NCBI GenBank assembly: GCA_964352715.1
Contig: CAYGSU010000022.1
Span: 1-52,758, forward strand
Direction: 5' to 3'
Length of the DNA: 52,758 nucleotides
DNA from: JAVKBW01 sp964352715
GTDB lineage: Bacteria > Pseudomonadota > Alphaproteobacteria > UBA8366 > Aestuariispiraceae
Shown here: one piece after another, positions 33,764 to 42,217 of the stretch
How the letters are laid out: each line of letters starts with the position of its first letter
How positions within the stretch are numbered: the stretch's first letter is position 1
Translations under genes and position numbers: made by a program
The notes under the pieces: model-generated
Told to the model about the DNA's origin: nothing
What the model saw: the letters and a program-made list of their open reading frames with translations, nothing else
The model's database searches: none

Positions 33764-34825
33764 ATGAAGACGTTTGAAATCCGGTATTGCAGTGTAAGAC
33801 TGACTGTCCCGTATCAATTATCCTTTGGTGCAATCGATTCGTTCGATAGCTACTTCGTCAAGGTTGAAACGCCTCATAGCGAGGGGTTTGGAGAAATAAC
33901 ACCCTTACCGGGATATAGCAGTGAGACGCGCGAAATAATCGAAACAGCGCTTCAGGAAATGGAGAGAAAAGCAGCTGCTTCATCCAGCTTTGTCGATGCC
34001 ATTGATAGCATCTCTGCCGCAGCACCTATGACAGTGAGTGGTTTATGCACTGCTCTGGACGTTGCTGATCTAGGATGCGAGACGGTGTTTGGATCTTCTG
34101 GTGGCGAGGCAATTCCTGTCGCGGCGCTGTGCAGCGGCGTAACGCCCGAGGATGCTGTCGTACAAGCAAACCAGCTCGTTGCCGACGGCGCTAAAACCCT
34201 GAAGCTGAAAGTGGCCAGTGGAACCGTTGAACAGGACATTGCACGGATTCAGGCTGTTTCACATGAGGTTGAAGGGAAAGCGGTTCTGCGCCTGGATGCC
34301 AATCAACGTCTTGACCCGAATCATGCCGATCGCTTTGTCGATGCGCTAGCCGGATTGCCGATTGCCCTGCTCGAGCAACCATTTCTACCAGAGAATATAG
34401 TGGCAACCGCCGCATTGATTAAGCGGTCTTCCGTACCAATTATGCTGGATGAATCCATCTGGGATATTGGTGACCTTGAAGAAGCCGGACGTCTCCATGC
34501 ACCGATAGTAAAGTTGAAACTGTGCAAACATCAGGGCGTATCGGGGTGCCGAGCGATGCTCCGGAAAGCACGGCAACTGGGGTTGGGAATTGTGTTTGGA
34601 AACGGCGTGCAAACTGCGGTTGGAAACAGGATCGAAATGTTCATTTACCGGGCTGAAGGTCTTTCAACTGCGGTTGAGGCAACCGGTTTCGTCAAACCGG
34701 GCGCAAATCCGGGACAAACCGGCCTGGCTTTGGAGAACTGGACCATGCGGGAAGTGGCCAGGACCGATCCAGCGGCATATTTTAACGCCGGACACCCAAT
34801 CACATCGTTTTGTTTCGACAACTGA
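33764..34825 (+). CDS. enolase-superfamily enzyme (muconate-lactonizing subgroup)
   Basis: This 353-residue protein keeps the active-site layout of the MLE subgroup: K147-L-K149, metal ligands D178 (LRLDANQ), E204 (LLEQPF) and D229 (MLDES), and a lysine near 250-255 (KLKLCKHQG). These support proton abstraction next to a carboxylate, as in dipeptide epimerases or o-succinylbenzoate synthase. The substrate cannot be read from the sequence. Its place between a nucleotide-sugar module and a flavoprotein/ATP-grasp pair suggests it makes or epimerises an acid, perhaps an amino-acid or dipeptide unit, that is then ligated. No menaquinone genes are near, which argues against OSBS. Confidence 0.8.
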   Translation: MKTFEIRYCSVRLTVPYQLSFGAIDSFDSYFVKVETPHSEGFGEITPLPGYSSETREIIETALQEMERKAAASSSFVDAIDSISAAAPMTVSGLCTALDVADLGCETVFGSSGGEAIPVAALCSGVTPEDAVVQANQLVADGAKTLKLKVASGTVEQDIARIQAVSHEVEGKAVLRLDANQRLDPNHADRFVDALAGLPIALLEQPFLPENIVATAALIKRSSVPIMLDESIWDIGDLEEAGRLHAPIVKLKLCKHQGVSGCRAMLRKARQLGLGIVFGNGVQTAVGNRIEMFIYRAEGLSTAVEATGFVKPGANPGQTGLALENWTMREVARTDPAAYFNAGHPITSFCFDN

Positions 34826-34914
34826 CCGGGCGTGCCGTTTCGTGCTATGACTCAGAAACTTGGAGAGGATATTCAAGTTTGGCGGCTTATCATCCTGAAA
34901 CAAAGGGCTAAGTA

Positions 34915-36459
34915 ATGAAGAAACCACTTATCATCGGATTGTCGGCTAGCCTGCGAAACGCGCGTTCGAGCAGGAGTTCCAGGAACCTGTCGGATGAAAT
35001 CGCTGAACTGGAAAATCGCGAGCAGTTGGATGCCTATCTGTCGGATCAGGCAAATATACATCTTGACCAGTTCAAGCGCGCCGGTCGTGATGATGGAAAG
35101 CCTTTCGATGAACTGTACCGCAATCTGAAGCGCGAAGGCGGCACACGTGGGCTGTCGAACAGTGAAATCGCCCTGGCGGCGGCGTTATGGGCTGCGCAGC
35201 AGAACGGCGTTGATATCTCCCACATCCCTCTGCCAGACCATTTTCCAGCCTCGGGTGTTCCGCAAAACCTGGACCAACTGAAGGCGCAGTTGCGGAAAGC
35301 AGACGGTATTCTTCTGTCGACACCGGTTTATTTTGGTGACCGTGGATCTCTCGCCCAACAGTTTGTCGAGATGATCTATCAGGACCCCGAACTGAAAGCT
35401 GACCTGGAAGGCAAGTTGTATGCGGGCATCGCTGTTGGTGCCAAGCGTAATGGCGGGCAGGAGACGACACTAATCTATGCGTTGATGGATATGCTGCGCC
35501 TCGGTTTCCTGGGGGTCGGAAACGATTCTGATACGACTTCGCAATACGGTGGAACCGGGCATGCCGGCGACATCGGAACAATGCCAAAGGATACCTATGG
35601 TTTGGAAACATCCATGGGAACGGGCAGAAGGATTGCGAATGTTGCACTCAGATTGGCCGCGGCAGATTCGGTTGAACTGGATGACAAGGTTCGACTGGAT
35701 TTTTGGCCATTGCAGGATCGCAAGGGTGAAGCACGGTTGCTGGCGGCTGAACTGGTCAAAGGCACACAGAACAAAGCGCAATCCAGATTCGTGGATCTGC
35801 TGAAACACGCTATCCGACCCTGCATCGCGTGTGACATTTGCCCGACGCATATCGGACCAGATGAAGAGTATCGCTGTATTATCCGCAGCCGTAATGACGG
35901 ATTGGTTGAAGAGCACAGCAACCTGATTTGGGGGGACGTTCTGATTCCGACCGTGTTATCGCCACGGAGTTGGGAATCCATGGACTCGGTCTATCAACAG
36001 TTCATGGAAAGAACACGGTATCTGCGTCGTGGTGACTATGTCTTTACAGACCGACTGGTTGCGCCGTTTATTGTTGCGGAGGTCGGCGAGAGTGAAAACA
36101 TGAATATTCGACTGGTGACATCGTTTGTTCGCCATCACACAGTGCTGTCACGGCCAATAGTTGCCTATATGCACAATGGCGAATTATTGAATAAGGATGA
36201 AGTCGAGGCGGAAATGGACAGGGCTGTGAAGCTCGGTACACGTCTCGCGGCAGGGCGTCTGGTTTCTGCGAGTCTTGATCTTGCTTCAACCCAGTACCGG
36301 CCGGTCGGGTATGTTCTGGCTACGGCGAAGGACAAGGAGAAGAAGGCGTTCGCTGCTCGTGAGGATGCCGTTTACAATCGCCTGACGAAGCAAAATGCGG
36401 AAGCTTCCGTTCGATTGAAGTCACTTGGTAATCCGCGGGCCATAAAGGGCGTGGGTTAA
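34915..36459 (+). CDS. double flavodoxin-like protein with four-Cys motif
   Basis: This 514-residue protein looks like two flavodoxin-fold units in tandem. The first has the FMN phosphate loop SASLRNARSSRS (10-21) and KADGILLSTPVYFGDRG (128-144), typical of NADPH-dependent FMN reductases. The second begins with C303-x2-C306-x2-C309-x11-C321, like the cluster motif of iron-sulfur flavoproteins, and continues with a family-like RTRYLRRGDYV and FIVAEVG. This suggests an FMN enzyme with an Fe-S or zinc site. It has no close relative that I recognise. A reductive step in building an unusual substituent is inferred from the enolase and ATP-grasp genes beside it. Confidence 0.7.
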   Translation: MKKPLIIGLSASLRNARSSRSSRNLSDEIAELENREQLDAYLSDQANIHLDQFKRAGRDDGKPFDELYRNLKREGGTRGLSNSEIALAAALWAAQQNGVDISHIPLPDHFPASGVPQNLDQLKAQLRKADGILLSTPVYFGDRGSLAQQFVEMIYQDPELKADLEGKLYAGIAVGAKRNGGQETTLIYALMDMLRLGFLGVGNDSDTTSQYGGTGHAGDIGTMPKDTYGLETSMGTGRRIANVALRLAAADSVELDDKVRLDFWPLQDRKGEARLLAAELVKGTQNKAQSRFVDLLKHAIRPCIACDICPTHIGPDEEYRCIIRSRNDGLVEEHSNLIWGDVLIPTVLSPRSWESMDSVYQQFMERTRYLRRGDYVFTDRLVAPFIVAEVGESENMNIRLVTSFVRHHTVLSRPIVAYMHNGELLNKDEVEAEMDRAVKLGTRLAAGRLVSASLDLASTQYRPVGYVLATAKDKEKKAFAAREDAVYNRLTKQNAEASVRLKSLGNPRAIKGVG

Positions 36460-36465
36460 GAAAAA

Positions 36466-37527
36466 ATGCCGAATGATCTTTGTATTGCTATGACCGGTGC
36501 GGGCGCGCCGCAAGCGACTGCGCTCATTCGCCACTTGAAAGAAAATGGTGAAAAGTCGGTTCGTATTGTAGCCTTGGACATGGATAAAGAGGCCGTTGGT
36601 CGTTTCTTTGCCGATTCATTCCATACGATTCCGCCCGCTGGAAAGGAAGGGTACAAGGAAGGGCTGTTTTCTGTTCTGCAGAAGGAAAAGCCGGATGCAT
36701 TGTTGAATGTATCGGGCGCTGATGTGCGATTTATAGCACCCATGGCGCCGGAAATTGAGGCTTTGGGAATCAAATGCATTTGCTCTAATGCGGAAGCTGT
36801 CCGGATTGCCGACAACAAGTATGAGTTATATCGATTAGCTGAAACACTGGCAGATGTCGAAACGCCTGAGTATCGGTCTCCAAACTCTTTGGAAGAGTTT
36901 GTGAACGCTGCACATGAGATGGGGTACCCGGAACGAGACCTTTGCTTTAAACCACATATAGGCAAGGGAAGCCGCGGGTTCAGAGTTTTGACCGAACGCT
37001 TTGATCGTCGAGACCTGCTTCTGAATCACAAGCCAACAGCCCGGTATATGTCGTTGGCGGAATTTGAATCCATATTTTCCGAGTCGAATGATTTCCCTGA
37101 TCTTCTTTTGATGGAAATGGCTGAAGGCGAAGAGATTGATGCCATGACCATCGCCTATAAAGGTGAGGCGTTACTTACAACTTGTAAAACAAGGGAATCG
37201 CATCGCTGGGGCGTAATTGATCGTGGTGAACACGTACACAGGCCTGTCGTTGAAAAAGCGGTGGAAGCGATTGTTCGCGCCATTCCTCTAGGATTCAACA
37301 ACAGCCTGCAATTCATTGACAACAAGATCATCGAGATTAATCCACGGACCAGTACCTTTATCTATCAGGATGATTTGAATGAACCTTGGCTGGCAGTGAA
37401 ACTGGGTCTTGGATTGATTACTCCAGATGAACTGCGCGCATATCGCAAAAACATCAAAATGGGACGGCGGATGGTGCGGTACATGGATCAGGTGTTCTTT
37501 GAGCCAGGCGGTACCTGGTCTCAATGA
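36466..37527 (+). CDS. ATP-grasp domain ligase
   Basis: This 353-residue protein has an ATP-grasp fold: a Rossmann-like N-terminus (AMTGAGAPQATALIRHL), a lysine and glycine-rich loop in FKPHIGKGSRGF (~165-175), LLMEMAEGEEID and the Mg-binding IIEINPRTS near the C-terminus. Similar proteins resemble the carbamoyl-phosphate synthase large subunit and join a carboxylate, activated as an acyl phosphate, to an amine. It probably attaches an amino acid or acid to a sugar amine or to another amino acid. Its end overlaps the Kelch gene (ATGA). Confidence 0.78.
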   Translation: MPNDLCIAMTGAGAPQATALIRHLKENGEKSVRIVALDMDKEAVGRFFADSFHTIPPAGKEGYKEGLFSVLQKEKPDALLNVSGADVRFIAPMAPEIEALGIKCICSNAEAVRIADNKYELYRLAETLADVETPEYRSPNSLEEFVNAAHEMGYPERDLCFKPHIGKGSRGFRVLTERFDRRDLLLNHKPTARYMSLAEFESIFSESNDFPDLLLMEMAEGEEIDAMTIAYKGEALLTTCKTRESHRWGVIDRGEHVHRPVVEKAVEAIVRAIPLGFNNSLQFIDNKIIEINPRTSTFIYQDDLNEPWLAVKLGLGLITPDELRAYRKNIKMGRRMVRYMDQVFFEPGGTWSQ

Positions 37528-38501
37528 CCCGGGATTTACGACCCGCCCGGCCAACGGCGCGTCGAGCAACAGGAGCCGCATTTCATAACAAGGCTTTTTG
37601 GATGTTCGGTGGCTTTGGGGCGGGTGGCACCACAGATCCGGACGACGTTGCATCTGATCTTTGGTGCCATGACCTTGTTCATTGGCGGTGTGTATCTACG
37701 AATACCGGGCACGGTGCTCGCTATGCAAGTTTGTTTTCACATGATGGTAAACTTTGGCGATTTGGTGGTTGCGGCTGGAACGGCAAATCCGTCACGTTTA
37801 CCAACAAGATCTGGTGCCTGAATGAGGGACGTCGGGTTTGGGAAACTGTAGCCGACAACGATTCAATCAGTCCGCCAGAAAGATACACTGCCGCAGCATT
37901 CGGCTACAAAGACAGCATCTATGTTTTCGGTGGAAACAGTCAGGATACAGATCGTAAGAATACCTACTACGGTGATCTATGGCGGTTGTCCGGGAACAGA
38001 TGGAAAAAGATACATGATCACACGATTGGACCGGGTAAGAGATACGGGTTCGGCTGGTGTGCTTCTGCTGGAAATCTATATGTATTTGGCGGATTTGACG
38101 GAACGCGAGACTGTAATGACCTCTGGCAATTGAGTGTTTCCAGTCATTGCCCTGACACCGTTGAATGGACCAAGTTGCCGACGAAACCTGAAGCTCGCTA
38201 TTGTCCGGCTCTGGGGGTAGTGGGCAACACGCTGGTTCTGTTTGGCGGTCGATCCAAACTGAATTCTAAGCGCAATTTTTCGGACACATGGGTGTACACT
38301 CAGGATACAACAAGTTGGCGCCGGCTTGCAGCATCCGCGCCGGGATATCACGCGAAATCAGCTTATGCGTCAGATGGAACGTCATTGATGCTATTTGGCG
38401 GGGAAGGCTCACACGGCCATGTCAGTGACCTGTGGCGATTTGATGGCAGGAACTGGATGTGTTTGCAGCCTGCCTGCGAAAAAGATCCGGCCTTCTGGTA
38501 A
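37524..38501 (+). CDS. six-bladed Kelch-repeat protein
   Basis: This 325-residue protein consists of six Kelch motifs, recognised by FGG after a hydrophobic strand and a following LW/W about 20-30 residues later: MFGGFG, RFGGCG, VFGGNS, VFGGFD, LFGGRS and LFGGEG. Blades are about 48-55 residues, so a closed beta-propeller is expected. No signal peptide or lipobox is visible, so it should be cytoplasmic. Overlapping the ATP-grasp gene by 4 bases, it may act as a binding partner or enzyme for that step. I do not know the function. Confidence 0.75.
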   Translation: MTRDLRPARPTARRATGAAFHNKAFWMFGGFGAGGTTDPDDVASDLWCHDLVHWRCVSTNTGHGARYASLFSHDGKLWRFGGCGWNGKSVTFTNKIWCLNEGRRVWETVADNDSISPPERYTAAAFGYKDSIYVFGGNSQDTDRKNTYYGDLWRLSGNRWKKIHDHTIGPGKRYGFGWCASAGNLYVFGGFDGTRDCNDLWQLSVSSHCPDTVEWTKLPTKPEARYCPALGVVGNTLVLFGGRSKLNSKRNFSDTWVYTQDTTSWRRLAASAPGYHAKSAYASDGTSLMLFGGEGSHGHVSDLWRFDGRNWMCLQPACEKDPAFW

Positions 38502-38506
38502 ACTGA

Positions 38507-39718
38507 ATGGCCCCACCTGTTGCAATACTTTTCCTGGACCTTGAAGGGGGCTGGGGCGGATCCTCCCGGTCGCTTTTTCACCTCGTTTCCTCCCTTGACC
38601 GAGAATGCTGGAATCCCGTTGTTCTGTTGCGGAAGGATGGACCAGTTGTTTCGGCCTACGAAAAACTTGGCATCACTTACAGAATAGAACCGGATCTGCC
38701 GAGTTTCAGGCCTGCAGAGCGAAAGAACCTTTTATCATTTCTATTGTACGTTCAGAAAACCTTGCGAGCCAGGAGGGTCCTGAAACGTGTTGTCTCCTTT
38801 GCAAGATCGAATGACTGTTCCGTTGTACATGTGAATCATGAAAGTTTGGCGCTAACCGGAATTCGGCTTATTGATTTGCTTCAATTGCCTGGAATATTCC
38901 ACATTCGAACCGAGCTGAAGCCTGGAGTTTTTGCTCGGTATGTTATCCGCAAGGTTCTCCGGCATGCAAAAGAGATAGTTTTTATATCCGAGCCGGTATG
39001 TGAGCATTTCCATCAGCTAGCCCGGATGCCTGTTGATGAGAAGCGGGAAACGGTTGTTTACAACATCTGTGTGCCCGCCGATAAAAATGTCAGTGCCCCA
39101 ACAGTAATCAATCCGCGCTGCGCCTTGCGCGTCATATCGCTCTCGAACTTTTCTCCAAATAGGGGAATAGATAGAATTCTTGATGTTGCCTCGGTGTTGA
39201 AGCGGCGCGGTGTCGACGATATTGAATTCTATCTGTTTGGACAGCCCGCTCATCGGAAATTTCTTGGGGGTGGGGTCAAACCATATCACTCCTCATTAGT
39301 TGATAGGGTGAATGATGGCGGTTTGGAAAAGATCGTTCACTTCCCGGGGCATTTATCAAAGCCGGATGGCGCATTAAACGCCGCAGATGTTTTGATAAAA
39401 TTGACTAGGGAATCTAATCCGTGGGGGCGTGATATTATGGAAGGTATGGCTGCAGGGTTGGCGATTGTAACCCTTGGTCAATACAAGAAATTTGTTGAGC
39501 CTGGGGTGAATGGATATCTTGAGCCGGAATACGATCCGGAAAGCATCGCTGATTTTCTTTTGACTTTAAGGGACAACCCGAAACAACTTCGTCAAATCTC
39601 TGAATTGAACACAGCAAAAGCTAGAAAGTTGTTTGGGGCTGAAGAGATTTCGGAAACGTACAGTCAGGTTCTCGCGCGCGCGCATGGCTTAACGGAACCG
39701 GAATCTCCAAGCCGATGA
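38507..39718 (+). CDS. GT4-family glycosyltransferase
   Basis: This 403-residue GT-B enzyme has an N-terminal acceptor half starting with ILFLDLEGGWGGSSRSLF and a donor half with RVISLSNFSPNRGIDRIL (about 208-225) and KLTRESNPWGRDIMEGMA, holding the family Glu and the gly-rich turn. It adds a sugar, from a nucleotide donor, to the growing glycan at the inner membrane. The sugar is not predictable. The DNA is A/T-rich. Confidence 0.82.
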   Translation: MAPPVAILFLDLEGGWGGSSRSLFHLVSSLDRECWNPVVLLRKDGPVVSAYEKLGITYRIEPDLPSFRPAERKNLLSFLLYVQKTLRARRVLKRVVSFARSNDCSVVHVNHESLALTGIRLIDLLQLPGIFHIRTELKPGVFARYVIRKVLRHAKEIVFISEPVCEHFHQLARMPVDEKRETVVYNICVPADKNVSAPTVINPRCALRVISLSNFSPNRGIDRILDVASVLKRRGVDDIEFYLFGQPAHRKFLGGGVKPYHSSLVDRVNDGGLEKIVHFPGHLSKPDGALNAADVLIKLTRESNPWGRDIMEGMAAGLAIVTLGQYKKFVEPGVNGYLEPEYDPESIADFLLTLRDNPKQLRQISELNTAKARKLFGAEEISETYSQVLARAHGLTEPESPSR

Positions 39719-39742
39719 AATTCAGAACGCGTCAACAGTACC

Positions 39743-40846
39743 ATGGATGACTATGATATCCAGCGGGTTACTGTTGATGCCGTTATGCCGTCGTTCTCGG
39801 TCGGAGGATCAGAACGGGTTATGCTTTCGCTGCTGTCGGGGCTTGATAAGTGCAAGTTCGATATTCGGCTATTAGTGTTAAACCCGACTGGTCCGATGCA
39901 GCAGGCTGCGGTCGGAATTGAGAATGTTCAGTTGGTCGGAAGTCCGAGGCTGAGTTCTGCCTTGCCGAAGCTGACGAAATTAGTTTCATCTCGTAAACCT
40001 GATATTCTGTTCGGTAGTCAGGCGCACGTAAATCTTGCCCTTTCTGTACTAAGTTGGTTTGTTCCGAAGTCCAGTCTGGTACTTCGCGAAGCGAACATGC
40101 CAAGCCTGTGTCTTCGTGAAGGGCACTGGCCGTTCTGGTACAAATGGGCATACAGGCTTTTGCTGCCCCGGGCGGACCATGTAATCGCCACGTCCGGCAT
40201 CATGGCGTCGGAATTTATCAACGACTTTGCGGTGCCCGAGAGCCGTGTGACGATTTTGCCGAATCCGGTCGATGTCGACACCATTCGCGAAAAAGCGATT
40301 CCGGCAGATCGCCGCGATGGTGCCGGGCGTCGTTTCATTGCGGTCGGGCGGCTGGAACGACAGAAGGGCTTCGACAGGCTGATTGACTGGATGGCGACGA
40401 CAGACAGTAACGATCATTTGACGATTGTTGGCGAAGGGTCGCAGCGCCCGCTTCTCGAGCGGAAACTTTCGCAATGTGACTACCGCGATCGCATCAGCCT
40501 TGTCGGCATGAAGCAGAATCCCTGGTCCTGCGTCGCCGGCGCCGATGCGTTTTTGATGTCGTCCCGATGGGAAGGTCTGCCCAATGCTGTTCTCGAAGCG
40601 CTTGCCGTCGGTACCCCGGTCATTGTGACACGGGAAAGCGGCGGCATTCGCGACATTGCAGACGCCGCCCCGGTCGGTGCTGTGACAATTGCAGATACGG
40701 AAGCGGACTTTGTTGCGGCGATGAAAAACGTAAAACCGTGCACCTTGCCGGAACTTCGCCCGACGCTTCTGCCTGAAATCTACTATGGAAAGAACGTTTC
40801 AGCTGCATTTGAATTGCTGTTGCTGAAGTTGAGAAAATCAGGGTGA
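39743..40846 (+). CDS. GT4-family glycosyltransferase
   Basis: This 367-residue GT-B enzyme begins with FSVGGSERVMLSLLSGL and has GRLERQKGFDRLIDW (about 199-213) and SSRWEGLPNAVLEALAVGTP, the E-x7-E-type donor loop of GT4. It probably adds one of the sugars of the repeat unit. Base composition changes within the gene: the first part resembles the A/T-richer block upstream, the part after about 40240 the G/C-rich rest of the window. The following gene starts with GTG overlapping its TGA. Confidence 0.85.
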   Translation: MDDYDIQRVTVDAVMPSFSVGGSERVMLSLLSGLDKCKFDIRLLVLNPTGPMQQAAVGIENVQLVGSPRLSSALPKLTKLVSSRKPDILFGSQAHVNLALSVLSWFVPKSSLVLREANMPSLCLREGHWPFWYKWAYRLLLPRADHVIATSGIMASEFINDFAVPESRVTILPNPVDVDTIREKAIPADRRDGAGRRFIAVGRLERQKGFDRLIDWMATTDSNDHLTIVGEGSQRPLLERKLSQCDYRDRISLVGMKQNPWSCVAGADAFLMSSRWEGLPNAVLEALAVGTPVIVTRESGGIRDIADAAPVGAVTIADTEADFVAAMKNVKPCTLPELRPTLLPEIYYGKNVSAAFELLLLKLRKSG

Positions 40847-42207
40847 CGCTATCACGCTCGATTGTGTCAGGCAGAAACATCGCCCTTGTTTTCGCCGTGG
40901 CGGTGGCTGTCCGCATCGTATGTATGCTGGTCACTCATTCTATACTTGGTGTACCTGCCTTTCTCGCCGAGGATTCCGCAGCCTATTTGCGGATGGCGAC
41001 AGAGCTGAGACACGGCGTCAATCTGTTGGGTTTCGACGGCTCCGCCGATTACGATGCATCGGTAATGCCGTTGACCGTGTTCCTGATGGCTGCCACCGGC
41101 AGCGATGCAGCCGGTGCAATGGGTTACATACTGCTTCAGTCGCTTGTCGATGCCGGATCCTGCGTTCTGATCGGCCTTCTGGTGTCCGCATTCCTCCCGA
41201 ACAGATTCTTGATGGGCGGCATGCTGGCCGCTTTCAATCCGACACAGATTGTTGTCGCCGGTCTGGTGCTGACCGACAGTATCTTCTTTTTCTTTTCGAT
41301 GGCGGCGCTGTTGCTGCTCGTGTCGTCGGCCCGCGAAACGGCACGGCCGGGCACTATCGCGAAAGGGTTTGTTCTTGGCGGTGCCCTCGGTCTGGCCTGT
41401 CTGAGCCGTTCCGCAATCGTGCCGTGGCTGCCGATTGCGGTAATCCTGTTTTTCATATTAGAAACCCGCAAAACCACCGTCATCCGGGGCGCGGCTTCGG
41501 CTCTGGCCGTTATTCTGGTGGTTCTTCTTGCCCTGGCGCCTGTGCTTCACCGCAATTACCAGCGATATGGTGAATTCGTCATTACGGCGCAGGCCGGCGC
41601 ACACCTGCTATACTGGATAACGCCGTTGGTTGCCGATTTTAGCGGGGCCGGCGAATTCGCAGCGGTGCAGGACACCGCCCGCGAACGGCTCGAGCAACGG
41701 CTGGCCGGCGCAGGCAAACCGGTCGCCGCACTCGAAAATGACAGGGTCATGACGTCTGTCGCCGTTGACATGCTGAAGGAATACGGCCCCGGCCGGATCG
41801 GCATCGCCTGGTTTTCCGGTGCCGCCCTCAATCTCGGCCTTCCTGCCATCACCATATCGCCCGCGTTCCGTGCCCTGCCGCATTCCAGTTTCTATGAAAC
41901 ACCGGGTGACAATATTGCCGATAAAATCCTGACCTTTGTTCTTGCAGACCAGAACAGATCCTATGTCGCGGCAATTCTGGTCGCAGGCCTTCTGACTCTG
42001 CTTTGGGTCATCGCCATACCAATAGGACTATGGAACCTGCGAAAGGAGAACATCTTCGCTGTTCTCGTCGTGCTCACCTGGTTCGGCTTTACACTGGCGA
42101 TCAACGGTCCTGTGGCGTCACCAAAATACCGGTTGCCGCTTGAAGGGGTCTGGATACTTTTCGTGGTCGCCGCTCTACCGCGCCGACGTATCGGAAAATG
42201 GGCATAG
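40843..42207 (+). CDS. multi-membrane glycosyltransferase (GT39/PMT-like)
   Basis: This 454-residue integral membrane protein has about nine to eleven hydrophobic segments (for example residues 9-25, 105-125, 140-160, 175-205, 213-232, 365-385). An acidic first loop, AEDSAAYLRMA (about 39-49), is like the catalytic Asp/Glu loop of the PMT/ArnT/GT39 group that uses lipid-phosphate sugars in the periplasm. It may transfer a decorating sugar, or the glycan itself, on the periplasmic side. The function as oligosaccharyltransferase or ligase is unproven. GTG start overlaps the previous TGA. Confidence 0.7.
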   Translation: MTLSRSIVSGRNIALVFAVAVAVRIVCMLVTHSILGVPAFLAEDSAAYLRMATELRHGVNLLGFDGSADYDASVMPLTVFLMAATGSDAAGAMGYILLQSLVDAGSCVLIGLLVSAFLPNRFLMGGMLAAFNPTQIVVAGLVLTDSIFFFFSMAALLLLVSSARETARPGTIAKGFVLGGALGLACLSRSAIVPWLPIAVILFFILETRKTTVIRGAASALAVILVVLLALAPVLHRNYQRYGEFVITAQAGAHLLYWITPLVADFSGAGEFAAVQDTARERLEQRLAGAGKPVAALENDRVMTSVAVDMLKEYGPGRIGIAWFSGAALNLGLPAITISPAFRALPHSSFYETPGDNIADKILTFVLADQNRSYVAAILVAGLLTLLWVIAIPIGLWNLRKENIFAVLVVLTWFGFTLAINGPVASPKYRLPLEGVWILFVVAALPRRRIGKWA

Positions 42208-42217
42208 GGTAAACCGT

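Noticed and set aside
33764..34825. The enolase-superfamily gene as menaquinone o-succinylbenzoate synthase
   Set aside because: No other menaquinone gene is nearby and the surrounding genes are for surface glycans.
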